This document shows, in pieces, positions 10,288 through 22,321 of a DNA stretch of 64,000 nucleotides. Position 1 is the stretch's first letter, and the number at the start of each line of letters is the position of its first letter. The DNA comes from Lophium mytilinum (lineage: Eukaryota; Ascomycota; Dothideomycetes; Mytilinidiales; Mytilinidiaceae): positions 1,543,832 through 1,607,831 of the forward strand of contig MU004191.1 of the NCBI GenBank assembly GCA_010093605.1, written 5' to 3'. The notes beneath the pieces are model-generated. The model was not told where the DNA came from. It ran no database searches and worked only from the letters and a program-made list of their open reading frames with translations. Made by a program: the position numbers and the translations under genes.

Positions 10288-12676
10288 CTCGCAGACTTCC
10301 GGATTCGTCTCGTAGATTCCTCAACCACGCTTCAGGCTTACTAGCAACAAATCGGGTCGGAAGTGCCTTCCTCGTTGTATTAGATGGACAAGGTTAGAAT
10401 GACGGAATGGAGTAAAATAGGAAAGTAGTCTCAATTGCTAACAGATTGAAACAATGAGACTTTGAGCATAGAAGTGCTCTACCGAAAGGCTTCCTTGACA
10501 AAACTTTGAGAGGGATAGTTGGAGGTTGGTGGTAAAGGTGGCACGGTGGCTGGTGAGTTGCCAACAGCGTCATCGTCACATTTCGCCTCCCACGCGCAGG
10601 TCTGAGACGCGCCGGCAGCCAATCAAATCTGTTCTTATATCGTTAGCGTCGGCGATGTCACCCTTCAGCTTCATCCAAACCCTTGCCTGAGATGTGCAAT
10701 GATGGACGCATTTTGTAGTGATAGCACAGAGCACAGGTGAGGTCCAAACCACCTTATCTGCGCGCTTGCTCGGCGAAGATGCGGCCAGAGCACCTGCTTT
10801 AAGATGCTGAATGTGACGTCCTGCGGTGGACTTCCAACTTATGGAAGCCGCCTGGAAGGCTATAGTTACCATCTTATCATCATTAACTCTAGAACTCGCA
10901 GCAGGCCAAATCACTTCATACTAGCTTGTCATTATTCCAAACTAGTCCCATTCGTTCACCAACTACAGTCCAGTCACTAGGTACGTCGAGCTCGAGCTTA
11001 TCAGGCGATATAAGGACGTCACAGCCAAAGGGAACTACTATTTGGTCTAAAAGCACGTCGACCATCTTACAGCGACGGCGAGATAGGCTACTTCGGAAAC
11101 TCAACTCCCCTACAAGATGTCGACACGAGACTTCCTGGTTCTGTCATCCCTCTACCCGATAGCGCGACGATGGGTAGGACTTTTTCACACTTCACTGTTA
11201 GTTGATGTCTCGTTGTCATCATTCCCACACCTTTTTCGGCTTACTTTCTCACGTAATACTGTTCCCTTCATGCCCCTTCGCACTTTCTCTGTATTCCAAT
11301 TCCACAAGCGAAATCAGCGGCGGATTCGGAGCATGGTTTGAGGAGTTTCGAGCATACGTCTAGTTCGGGATGCAGGAAACAACAGCATTCACCTTTCATC
11401 ATCATATGATACCCACCCTTCCTTTCTTTCATCACAGTACGTAGGCCTCAATACCAATACCAGCCTTCACGTGTCGCACAAACAACTACCCTCCGTCAAT
11501 CAACTCTTCACTCCCTCCAACCACTCAGCCTAGAACCGCCACAGCCCATTCACATGTGATATCAAACCCTCGGACCTCAAACAAAAATCCCACCGGTACA
11601 CCCACATGCCAACCAACCCACTCCCGAAACGCGCCGCCCTGCCCTGCCCTACCCTACCCTGTCCTGCACCGCACCGCACTGCACTGCACTGGCGATCCCG
11701 GATCTCGATAAAACGCCATGGGCCGCAGATCAGGCTTTCCGCGCCGCAGCCGGAGCTACGGAAGCGGTGTCCGGGTGGCTGGGCGAGCGAGCGACTGACG
11801 CGATTTTCATCGCAAAAATGCCATTAAGCATTTTCTGACGCGGGCGAGAGGATTAGGACATTGGGGGGTTCTGCTTGCGGTATTATGCCGAGAGATTATT
11901 TTGGTTGTTGGCGCTGCTTTGGGCGGTGGAGGGTTTGGATGGGACGGGACTAATATGAGTAATTGGTGGGTGACTGGGGGTGGTATTGGTGGGAGTGAAC
12001 CAGGTGGGAAAATGTTAGGGAGGTGTTGAGGCTCTTTTTGCCTGCGGCCGGAGTTTTTGAGGGTTTCGAGTACTGGGGGCGGCTCTTGTCATTGAGATGG
12101 TTCAGTGCACTTTGTGACTGTGGAGGGGATGAAATGTATTGTATTTTTGAGGTTTGGTTTTCTTAGACTATCTTAGAGGGTGCTGATGGTTTATAGGATG
12201 ACGCCTACGATTACTTACTCCATGAGTAGCAGCAAAGATCGAAGAGGCACTGTACAAGATTTTAGATATGATTAGATTGAACAATCGATAGAACTTTTCT
12301 AACCTCATAAATCATGTCGCTTATCGTACAAGTTGCTCCGCATGACTCCCTCAACCACGACTCAGTCCACCATCACCTCACGGGCGCTCCCACCCGTCCC
12401 AAGGCACAAGCTTACGGCACAGTGTGCATAAGCACCCTCAAGCTTTCATCACTCCCACCCCAGCTTCGGTATCGCCCCGACACTTCTTCCGAGAGCGAGC
12501 AAGCATGCATGCCCGGGTGCACATCTTCTCGAGCCGAAAGCCTCTCCCACCGCCCCAACACTGCTCCAAATCTGCCGAAACGTCGCCGAATCGCGCCGTA
12601 GCAATGTGCCCTCGCCCTGGACTCTTGACGCGCTCAGGGACACAATTGACGGTGCGGTGACGGTCGCCGCGAGAAT
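10288..12676. other. 2.4-kb stretch without a supported gene
   Basis: Contains only short overlapping frames on both strands, none with a recognisable motif. It includes a low-complexity CCCTG/CACTG-type block at about 11635-11691. It could include the promoter of the membrane protein gene and a long 3' region of the bHLH gene, or a non-coding transcript; the sequence does not decide. Confidence 0.5.
11635..11691. repeat. Pyrimidine-rich pentamer low-complexity tract
   Basis: Successive short words CCCTG, CCCTA, CCGCA and CACTG, each repeated two or three times. This looks like slippage-type decay of a short tandem repeat. Confidence 0.75.
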
Positions 12677-13099
12677 TCAACTCGACGAGCCGCTGCTGGT
12701 GTTCCCCTTGCTGCCGATGTCGTCGGGCAGCTCCCACGTCGACGTGTCGATGCCGGCCTCTTTGGCGGCCTCGACGAGCGCCTTGCGCTCCGAGATCTTG
12801 CTCCGCATGAACTTGATGGTGGCTTCGAGCACGACGGCCTCGCTGCGGCCCTGGCCCTCCATGCCGGGCACGATGCTGGCCAGGCGGTCGAAGCCGTCGC
12901 GGATGGCCTGCCGCCGCTTCTGCTCCGAGGCGATGTGGTTGTTCTTCTTCTCTTGCTCAGTGAGGCGGGGCTTCTCGGAGCCGGCTTGGTTGGGGGAGCG
13001 GGTGGGGGAAGACATTGGGCGGGGCGGGCGTGAGGAGCTGGGTGAGGTGGGAGGTGCGGGATATGGGTGCTGGTGGCGATGAGGTTCGGGTCTACGCAT
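12677..13099 (-). CDS. Small bHLH transcription factor, INO4-like
   Basis: A single exon of 140 residues. After a Pro/Ser-rich N-terminus comes a basic helix-loop-helix: basic region NNHIASEQKRRQAIRDGF (about residues 54-71) with the His-Glu-Arg pattern that contacts E-boxes, helix 1, a loop around IVPGMEGQGRS, and helix 2 to about residue 110. There is no leucine zipper and little after helix 2. Size and layout fit the fungal INO4-like class, which works as a heterodimer partner; the target pathway is not deducible here. A second ATG at 13013-13015 would remove 28 low-complexity residues. The gene is strongly GC-rich. It lies divergent from the Munc13-like gene, 917 bp away. Confidence 0.8.
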   Translation of the reverse strand: MRRPEPHRHQHPYPAPPTSPSSSRPPRPMSSPTRSPNQAGSEKPRLTEQEKKNNHIASEQKRRQAIRDGFDRLASIVPGMEGQGRSEAVVLEATIKFMRSKISERKALVEAAKEAGIDTSTWELPDDIGSKGNTSSGSSS

Positions 13100-14016
13100 G
13101 AGCCGCGTAGCTTTATAGAGGGCGTGTCGCGTGCTGGTGGTGCATGTGAAGGCGCTTGGGGTGGTCAGCGGAAACCGGTGCAGCCCGAGGCTAGGGAGGA
13201 TGGACGTCGGGGCGCGGGTGCTTCATGTTATGGCAGTCTCCTCGCGGCCATGGGGCCAGGAAGGGGGGAAAGCGGAGGGTGGTTGTTGGGAGAGAAGGGC
13301 GAGTGAGGTCGAGTTGCCGATGCGTAGTACCATCGGTCCTCGGCAGCCCGTGACGTGAAGAGCGACTTGGGCGGCGCGGCGGTAGGGCTAGGGCTGAGCT
13401 CGGCGCGGTAACGTCAGAGAGAAAAGAAAGATTACGTAATTGGGCCGACGCGGGATCGCAGCAGCTCGAGCTCGGGGCCACAGGGAGGGCCACAGGGAGG
13501 GCCACACCGACAGGGCTCTCAGGCCTATTTTCAGGGCTATTTCGAGGCCTCCCAGCGCGTTTCGGCGCCTCGTTTCATCGTTTCCCGGAGAAGCTAGGCC
13601 TGCATCTGGAGCCACTCCAGTGACGAGTGAGACCACGAGACAGCGACGCTCACTTTCGTCGCCCGGGGTCGTGACCTGCTCTGCATCTCCTGCACCCTCT
13701 GACGCCACCCTATCGCGAGCTCCATAGGCTTTGCAACAACTGCTTCACCACTGCTACTGCTACCCTCCGCCAAGGTAAGGACTCGCGCGTTCACAGACCC
13801 CGCCGCGAGAGAAAGAGACCTCACCGCTGCCCTCTACAAACACCCACGACGCAACCCCGCCATACCATACCGCATCGCCCCCAAACGCCGTGACACGAAG
13901 CTGCCCAGTGCTGCACATCCCGTCCTGATATGCGCCCTCCCTCCCTCGCCCAACACCCGTGAGCCTCACAATCTCTGAGCACGCCGCCCTCACCCTCCGG
14001 CCGTCCCTTGCCCGCC
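13100..14016. promoter_or_regulatory. Divergent promoter region of the bHLH and Munc13-like genes
   Basis: GC-rich; it contains a 12-bp unit (GCCACAGGGAGG) repeated in tandem near 13478-13505. Pyrimidine-rich sequence precedes the ATG at 14017. No gene is seen. Confidence 0.45.
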
Positions 14017-17000
14017 ATGGCGAGCCTCTCGACCCGCTCGCGGGGAACTGGCAACAAGAGGCTCAACAGCCTCCAGCAGAGCGACCGCCTGCAGCGCCAG
14101 AGCTCATACACCCGCAAACGCCAGATCACCTCCCAGGACTCCTATCTGTACGCCCTGCGTGTGGCCTTCCTCACCTACCTCCTCCAGCCCCGCCAGAAGC
14201 GTCTGCAGCATGTCGCCGCCGCGCCGCGCCCCATCAATCGCTCCACGACTTCCATGGCCGACCTGATGAAGGACTTTTCAGTCATCAGAGACTCCAAGAG
14301 CACCCGCTTCCCCCATGGCTTCATGGCTGAGCTGGACAATCGGATAACGGGCGTGCTGATGGGCAAGGAGAAGATGCCCGAGTTCAGCGAAGCCCTGGTC
14401 AAACGCACATTCGCCGTGTTCCTGAACGTCTTCAAGGCCCCGCAATTTCGAAAGTCGATGGAGAAGGACCGCAGAGTGGAGGACCTGCTGCTGATTTTCT
14501 TCTCCAATGCCACAAAAGAGCTGCAGAAGGGGAAATCGCCGACGGACGATAGCTGGAAGCTGATGGTGGATCGGCACGTGGCACTATTTATTCGGCTGAT
14601 CAGCTCGACACTGAAGGACCATGACTGGACAAGGGACAGGCCTGAGCTCACGAGCCGGCTGGCAACGATGGAGAAGAAGCTGCTGATGCACGACCAAGAT
14701 CTGTCTGCCGAGTCACAGCGCAATGGCGGTGCTGGCGGCACCAGTATCGAAGTCGAAGTCCCTCGCAGCTACGAGGTCAAGGATATGCCTCTGGTCTTGG
14801 TTGTTTCGCGTGTGTTTGGCGTTTCCTATCAACAGGTCCAGGATGATATAAACAGTCACAAGGATGTATGGACAGAGAGGGCTGCGTTGCAGGACCTTAA
14901 GACTTACCAGACTTACCTCAGCCTCAATACAAAGAAGACGCTGAACAGTGATGATTTCGACCTGGAGGACGCTTACGAGATGTGGAAGAAGTCTGAGATT
15001 CCAGACCTGTCTCAGATGGTTCTGGCAATCGTTCAGTCGAACCCGGAGCTTGCGAAGAGCACGCCAGGTGGAAGTCTGCCACAGTTCAAGCCTACTGGTG
15101 GTTCGACAGAGTATCAGGACATGTCGAGGAAGATGTCTGAACCAGAGAACAATGGGTCGTCGTATGTCATTGACCAACCGGTGGACATGAGTGGGCTGAA
15201 TCTACGAGACGAACCGTTGCGAGGATCGGCGGACGACGAGGACCCATACGTCTTCATTCCGCCAGATCCTCGGGCATACTACCGTGCCGTGCTGAAGGAA
15301 GCCCTCACGTACGATCTTCAAGATGCTGGCCTTCAGCCGTCAGAAGCGACTAGTGAAACACCCTCTATCAAACTGCTCTCTAAGCAGTCCGCCGAACTCC
15401 TGAATGAGGTTGCTCTACGATGGCGTGTTCCACAGTTCTCTCGTCTAGTCCTCTTCCTCGACGTGATTCGAGAAAAGTACGAGGCCCAAGAGATCGATCT
15501 TGACACTCTAGATGCTGCCTTCAACTATGTGAAGGAACAACCAGTAGACAAAAAGCACAACCGGATGAGCCACGTGTCGCCAGCACTCTTTGATCGGACG
15601 AAATGGACCGTTGCGGACTACGCCCTGAATGGCACAATTCTTAGCTCGCTGCACGCATGCTTGTTGCGAGAGCTTTTTGAGGTGTTGCTTCAATGCTACG
15701 AGGCGAAGGCGCCCCCACTTGGGCCTATCATGTATGTATTGGAGCATCACATTTATGAAGATTCTCTCTTCTCGGCCACACCGGAGGAACTCGATCAATT
15801 TATGGAGTCATTAAAGGAGGGGCTCAAATTACGAGCTGCCGACGTATATCGCGAACTTCTATCAAAGAACATTCCAGACACAAAAGAAGAATGGGAGTTC
15901 TTTCACGTAATTCAGCTTGGCAAGGCCGTTGTCAAGCTTTCGGAGAGGATTCAGAAGCGATATCGTAAGAATCCTGAGATCATGGGTGTCAATCCTCTCA
16001 TGATACTTGTCGAGGAGATATTGCCATCATATGCCGCAGATGCGAGAGATTTGGTGGCACGCATCATGGATGTCGCTCAGGAAAAGCACGAAGATGTCCC
16101 TATTCAAGATGGATTCGATCTGTACAAGGAGCTTGTGGAGATTAGACGTATCCACGCAGATGCGCTTCCAGGGTAAGTGTCGCCTGATCTACCAAGAACG
16201 TCTCACTAATGATCGCAGTCGGCAATTCGCCTTCCATATTGAAGGACTCTTGCAAGATTTCGTTTGGCGATGGATCGAGATGACCGATGCCAGTCTTGTT
16301 GGTTGGGTTGAGAATGCTGTTAAGCAGGATAATTTCAGTGTTATTAGCGAGAATCCGGTCGCAATGGACGATGAACGGCACAGCGTCTCGGTAGTCGACA
16401 TTTTTCGGTCTTTCAACCAAAGCATTGAGCAGATCGTCAATCTCAACTGGGATGACGATCTACAGTATGCCAAGTTCATGACTACCATGTCAAAAACGAT
16501 TGGAGTTGGGCTATCAAGATACTGCGAGCTTATTGAGCAAATGTTCAGCAAGGAGATGGACCGCTTGACACCAGAGCAAGAGGCCGCAGCCCAACAAAGT
16601 CGACAGGATAAATGGATGCAGATGGTCAAAGATGGCTGGAGCAACAGGGAGAAGATGGAGCCGTTTCAGTTCTTGCAGGAGGTAAGTCATTCCACAACCT
16701 AGTCTCTGCATGTCTAATTATGTGTCAGTCTCTTGTCAAACTTAACAATATCGAATACGCGACACTACGACTCGATAAACTCGAACGAGAAGTGAACGTA
16801 GATGCATGCGCAGAAGTCATTCAAAAGCATGCTCCTCCCGTAGCTCAACGTGCTCGCCGATCTGATAATTATGTCTTTACTATCAAGATCATTGAGGCAG
16901 AGGATCTGAAGGCCTGCGATATTAATGGCCTCAGTGATCCATATGTGGTTCTTGGAGACGAATATCAAAAACGATTAGCAAAGACTCGCACTATCTATGC

Positions 17001-18312
17001 CAACCTCAATCCTCGATGGGATGAGACAATCGATATCACCACTCAAGGACCATTGAACATCATTGCCACTATTTGGGATTGGGACACCCTAGGTGATCAT
17101 GATTGTGTGGGCCGCACCTCATTGAAACTCGACCCCTCGCATTTCAGGGACTTTATGCCTCGAGAGTATTGGTTGGACTTGGATACTCAGGGCAGATTGC
17201 TCCTACGAGTCAGTATGGAAGGAGAGCGGGATGATATTCAGTTCTACTTCGGAAAGGCTTTCCGGACGCTCAAGAGAACAGAACGAGACATGACAAGGAA
17301 AATCACTGACAAGGTATTTACATACCATAAATCACAAGATCGCCTGCTAACAATCCCCAGCTGTCTGCTTATATCCACCACTGTCTCTCACGACAAGCGT
17401 TGCGTAATATGCTATCTCGTGGCATCACCATGTCCTCTATATCGAGCTACTTCCAGAAAACCCGTCCGCAGTCAGTCGCCACAGGACCGACGCAACGAGA
17501 TGTTACGAATGCGTTGGAGCCACTGTTCAATTATTTCAACGATAATTTTGCTATTATGAAGGAAACATTGACAGACTCTGCTATGGTCATGGTCATGACC
17601 CGGTTGTGGAAGGAAGTTCTGGCCACTATCGAGTCCCTACTAGTTCCACCTCTCTCAGACAAGCCGTCTCAACAGCGCCCTCTCACTCAGCAGGAGCTCG
17701 ATGTCGTCTTCAAATGGCTACAGGTAATTCTGCTCCCAGTTCAATATCTATGTCACGTGCTAACTCCCTCAGCTTCTCTTTGACTTCTTCCACGCCGTTG
17801 ACGAAGATGGGGTATCATGTGGTGTACCAATGGACATTCTCAAATCGCCAAAATACCATGAGCTCCAGAACCTCAACTTCTTCTACTTCGAGACGACCGA
17901 GAACCTAGTCCGCACATCAGAGAGCATGGCAGCAGCCACAGCACAGCGCCAGCAAGCAGAGCAGGCCAAGATGAACCGCCTCTCGGCTCCTGCGGCCATG
18001 GGCCACCAGTTCGGCGGTGCTGCTGGTCTGCTAGGCCTCCCAACCCGCAAGCACAAGACCATCATGCTCTCGCGCAATCTAGGCACGATGAGGAAAGCGA
18101 AAGAAGAAAAGAGGAAGGAAGCACAAGCTGACCCGAACGACGACATCATCCTCCGAATTCTAAGGATGCGGCCGGAAGCGGAACGGTACCTGAAAGAGCG
18201 CAGTCGGCAGAAGGAGAGGCTTGCTGCGGCTGCTGCGGCCGAGATGATCGTGCGGCAGAGCCTGAATGCTGGGGGCGGGAGGATGACGGGCACGTTGCCC
18301 CGGATGCGATAA
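14017..18312 (+). CDS. Munc13-like protein with MUN/MHD regions and a central C2 domain
   Basis: Exons 14017-16172, 16219-16681, 16729-17313, 17361-17723 and 17773-18312 give 1368 residues, with all four short introns in frame. Exons 1-2 encode a long helical region of the MUN/MHD1 type. Exon 3 encodes a C2 domain (YVFTIKIIEAEDLKACD, then LSDPYVVLGDEY, then NPRWDETIDI, then IWDWD) whose aspartates are placed for calcium-dependent membrane binding. Exons 4-5 hold a second helical region (MHD2-like) and a basic low-complexity tail. Fungal members such as S. pombe Ync13 act at the plasma membrane in exocytosis and cell-wall integrity; that role is family knowledge. I took the ATG at 14017; the frame is open a little further upstream but with no ATG. 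Confidence 0.88.
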
Positions 18313-18835
18313 GAGTCGGTTTCGCGGTGACGATGCTGCATGGATGCGGTTAAGTGTTCGAAACTGCTCATTTGGGAAACAGCGTGCGCGTCTTATGGGA
18401 CAAGGCTACATGGCGATACGTCGATACCTGGATATTTCTTTTTGTGATCGTCCATTGTGCGTAATGACTCTCCTCACTAGCCTGGAGTCTGGAGCTTGGG
18501 TTGGGCTTTCGGCGTCGGATGGGTATTCATTGACTGGGGGGTGGACTGGACTGGACTGGGATGGCTTTGCGTACATTTCAGGCGCTTTGGGCCACTTGTT
18601 GAAGCGCGGGAGGGCAGGGGATGAGGGAGTAGGTTAGTGCGTAGCTAGATCTTAATGTGGTGTGAGTATGGTTGTGGGGGCTGGTACGGGAGGTAGGTCT
18701 AGACGTATAAGATATGTAGACAGACCTAATAAACAAACCCGCCTGCATTCCTTACAAACCAAACCTTTCTCTACAACTCTATTGCTACGTACTGTATAAC
18801 CATCCGGGGTAGGCGGGCACCCCCCCTCCCCCGAA
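18313..18835. other. Intergenic between convergent genes
   Basis: Holds the 3' regions of the Munc13-like gene and the 2OG oxygenase. Nothing else is seen. Confidence 0.5.
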
Positions 18836-20127
18836 TCAATGATTCCTCGCCACAATCTCCCGCGCAAACGCCGCAAAGTCCTTCTCCCCATCCACCTTCT
18901 CCCACAGATTCGGCTGCGTAAACACCGCCAGCGTATTCCGCGCCACCTTCCCCCCCTTGGAGCTCGCGCCCCGCACAAAATGCGGCACTGCTTTGAACTT
19001 CCCCTTCGTAATCACCTCCAGCGCCTCGCCCGTCTGGAACCCCAGACAGTCCCGCGGGATGCCGACCTTCGTCACCGCGTTCGTCCGCGAGCGGATGTAC
19101 AGCCCCGCGGCGGGGTCGGGGGAGCTGGAGAGTTCAGGCAGCGGCGGCGGGGGCGAGGAGATGGCGGGGGAGTCTGAGGACCGAGCGGGGAGGATCGGGG
19201 GGCTTGCGGCCTCGTCGACGAACATCGCGGAGGTGAGGCCGGTGAGGCAGCCGTGGTCGAGGTGGGTGGCGCACCAGTCGTCGTCGTCTGCTTCCTCACC
19301 CGCTTCCTTGGAAGATGGACTAGCCCCCGGGGGCGGGAAGTAGTGCAGCAGTCGCGCTTTCGTGGAGACGGAGGTCCGCACGACGTGCTCAAGGTAGCCG
19401 GGCGCGTAGCCCTCTACTTTGGCGAGGGCGTAGACGTCGCAGGCGCGCGCGACGAGGACCGCGACGTCGATGATGAGCTCGCAGAGGGCGCGGAAGGTGG
19501 GCTCGAAGGTGGGGAGGAGCGTGGTGGGGGGCCAGACGTTGGGGGCGGTGTATTCGGGGAATGAGGGGTATTTGGCGGCGACGGAGGACTGGACGGAGGG
19601 GGTGGAGAAGGAGGGGGCGGGGTTGGCGTAGTAGGAGCCTTTGAGGGTATCGTAGACGCCGGATTTGAGGGTTTCTTTGCCGCAGGACCAGCCGACGAGG
19701 TAGTGGGAGGAGGGGGATTCGAGGGCGACTGGGGGTGGGTAAGGATGAGTGATGTTTAGGGGAGATGGGGGATATAGAGTGATCGAATTTGACATCTTTC
19801 TGGGGCTCTTTTTGGAGATAGAGGGAAAGTTATTACAGTGATATGAAGAAAAGACCTACCTAGTTCTTCGGCGGGGAGATTGGCTAGATAGGACGAGTAT
19901 GAAAGAAGCTTGTGTCGTAGCTCCACGAACTTCTCGGGTAGGCCTTTGACAACAATTATACCCAACGATGAGGGGCCAAAGGCCTCCTCTAAGGTTGAGA
20001 AATCTACATTTCCTACACGAATACTTCAATATCAGAATGTACTGATTGGGATCATACTGCACTCACCCTTTCTGAGATCCTCTAAACTCACCGTGACTGC
20101 ACTTTGGCTGACTACTCCATTCGACAT
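18836..20127 (-). CDS. 2-oxoglutarate/Fe(II)-dependent oxygenase, isopenicillin N synthase-like
   Basis: Exons 20067-20127, 19860-20012 and 18836-19728 give 368 residues (introns 20013-20066 and 19729-19859). The third exon must be entered at 19728: the frame stays open further upstream, but only this CAG acceptor keeps phase and joins the conserved blocks LPAEEL and SSHYLVGWSCGKE. Iron ligands are visible as H227 and D229 in THLDHGCLTGLT and H321 in VPHFVRG, with R335 (KVARNTLAVF) placed to bind 2-oxoglutarate. Related plant and fungal proteins are uncharacterised soluble oxygenases, so the substrate is unknown. An acidic, Ser/Pro-rich insert sits between the iron motif and the C-terminal strand. 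There is no biosynthetic cluster around it. The start lies 200 bp from that of FRG1. Confidence 0.85.
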
Positions 20128-20327
20128 GTTACAAGTTGTACAAGTTTTAGCGATGTGGTTGGGCGAAGTGCGTTTTATACAACAGATAAATCACCTTCCC
20201 TATTCATCGCTGTCGGCCACTTCCGATATCACGTGGTATCAAGCTCAACCATCGCCAAGGATTTCCAACAGCTTCCCATGTAGATACCTAGACACTCCAC
20301 CACCAAGCTCCTAAACCGACACACAAG
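20128..20327. promoter_or_regulatory. Compact bidirectional promoter, 2OG oxygenase and FRG1
   Basis: Exactly 200 bp separates the two start codons, so transcription signals must overlap. A GATATCACGTGGTATC segment near 20226 contains a palindromic CACGTG E-box. Confidence 0.65.
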
Positions 20328-21189
20328 ATGCCCGTCAAGCCACTAACATTCAAAGGCGACAAGAAGACTAAGAAGCGCAAGCGCACCGCCGCCGTCGATG
20401 ATGACGCCCCCTCCAAATCCACAGACCTGACCACCACCTCCGCGGCGAAGGAAACAGACCCGGAAGACGACTCGTGGGTGTCTGCTGAAGCTGCCTCTGA
20501 TGTCTCTGGTCCGATCATTTTCGTGCTGCCCACTGAACCAGCTACTTGTCTGGCCTGCGATGCGAATGGGAAAGTCTGGACGAGCGCGGTCGAGAACTTC
20601 GTCGACGGGGATCCTTCTACGGCAGAGCCGCATGATGTCCGGCAGGTGTGGATAGCGAACCGAGTTGCGGGGACGGAAAATTTCAGTTTCAAGGGGCATC
20701 ATGGTCGGTATGTGTGATCTAGCTGCGTTTGTCCTCTAGTTCGAAATGCTAACATTTATGCACAGATATCTAAGCTGCGACAAATACGGAATCCTTACCG
20801 CAACCGCCCCCGCCGTCTCCCCCATTGAATCCTTCCTCCTCGTCCCGCTCCCCTCACAACCAGCCATTTTCGCCGTCGAGACAAATACGGAGAAGTTCCT
20901 CGCTGTTGACGATGCCTCCGCCTCCCCTACCGTACGTGGTGATGCGGAGGAGCTGTTGTTCAATACAGGCTTGCGTGTACGCATGCAGGCGCGGTTTAAG
21001 CCGAGGCTGAAGGTCGCGAAGGCAGAGAAGGCGGCAGCGAAAATCAGTCGGAAGGAGCTGGAAGAGGCGGTGGGCAGGCGGTTAGAGGATGACGAGGTGA
21101 AGAAGCTGAAGAAGGCGAGGAAAGAAGGAGATTACCATGAGGTATTGCTGGATGTGAAAGTCAAGGGAAAGCACGATAAGTTTGCATGA
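20328..21189 (+). CDS. FRG1-family protein
   Basis: Exons 20328-20707 and 20766-21189 (intron 20708-20765, with CTAAC branch and CAG acceptor) give 267 residues. The N-terminus has a lysine-rich nuclear or nucleolar signal (KKTKKRKRTAAVDDD). The centre matches the FRG1 fascin-like fold: VWIANRVAGTENFSFKGHHGRYLSCDKYG split by the intron, then the block FLLVP...FAVETNTEKFLAVDD. The C-terminus is a lysine-rich helix. FRG1 proteins are linked to RNA processing and actin binding in animals, with fungal roles unproved. Length is close to the human protein (258 residues). Its start is 200 bp from the divergent oxygenase. Confidence 0.9.
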
Positions 21190-22321
21190 TGACTGGGATG
21201 TGGGAGTCCGTAGGCGTATATCCTAATGGGTCGGACGCATAGACTGGTATGCCGTTCCAGTCTTCTTTTCATCTACGACAGGAGTGTAGCGCTGGATTGT
21301 AGTAGCCGGTTCAGCTAGCCAGGCGCATCCATGGCGTAAGTCTTTAAGAGACGGCCTTTTAGTTATCGGAAGCCATACCCGCTCATGGCGTTGAACCCGA
21401 TACAACTTGTATCATGTCGCTATCAGACTTGGACTAGATCTCGAGTAGTAGACATCCGACCTTACTTCCATGGTGATGCTGGAGCATGAAAAAAGAAAAT
21501 TGTTGTCGGTAGACTTTTCAAGATGCATTCAAGAGTCGTAATGGGTTCGTATAGCTTGATTCCTTAGAACTTATGTATTGTAAGTTTACTGGTTTCCCTC
21601 ACCTGTTCTCGTGATGCTGATTATCGCGTCAGGAGGTAGATAGTACTATGTATGCAAGGGAGAGGTTGGCAACCCTCGTACCTCTTTGTCACACAACCAA
21701 TGACTAGGGGAAACCCCCGCGATATCGTGTCAAAGAGCAATACAATATGATGCTAGACTAGTATGATGGGTGGTGGTGTGATTAGATGATTAGATGCGAC
21801 GAATAGACAGTGTCATACCGCTAAGCGCATCGCGATTATTCCGGGGCGTACGGTGCAACGTAGGTGAAAATCATTGCGTGAAGGTTGCAGCAAGGAGAAG
21901 TTATCGAAATCTCCTTTCATGATGTTGTGGGACTGCAGCCACTACCGCACGCATCAGGGGGGGGGGGGGTGGCTTTCACGTAAACCACCTAACTCATCTC
22001 ATCATCGTTCCTTCTTCGCCATCTGCAGCCTCCGCCAGGCCACTCCTCTCTTCTTCAGGTCAACCATCAATTCCATTTACCTAGAATTCCTGTCGTTTCT
22101 GCGCCGCCTGACCTCCCCCGAGATACCGTTGCTAGGAACTTCTCACTCCTCGCTCTCCTCCAGTCTGCCCAATATACAAGTCAATGCTGAAGCAGTAGCT
22201 ACCAGCTCGACACCTACAGGTGCTCCGGTTTGACCTCACCCCGTCGATAATCCGTGGCGGTTTGCGGAAGTCCAATAAACCGCATTACACTTGACGTTGC
22301 AGCTCTTCGCCCACGATTACG
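21190..22321. other. Intergenic, no gene seen
   Basis: Contains a 13-base G tract near 21958-21970. Otherwise it should be the FRG1 3' region and the promoter of the glycosyltransferase. Confidence 0.5.

Noticed and set aside
14008-14016. Upstream extension of the Munc13-like frame
   Set aside because: Begins at TTG, not ATG; the ATG at 14017 has a good context.
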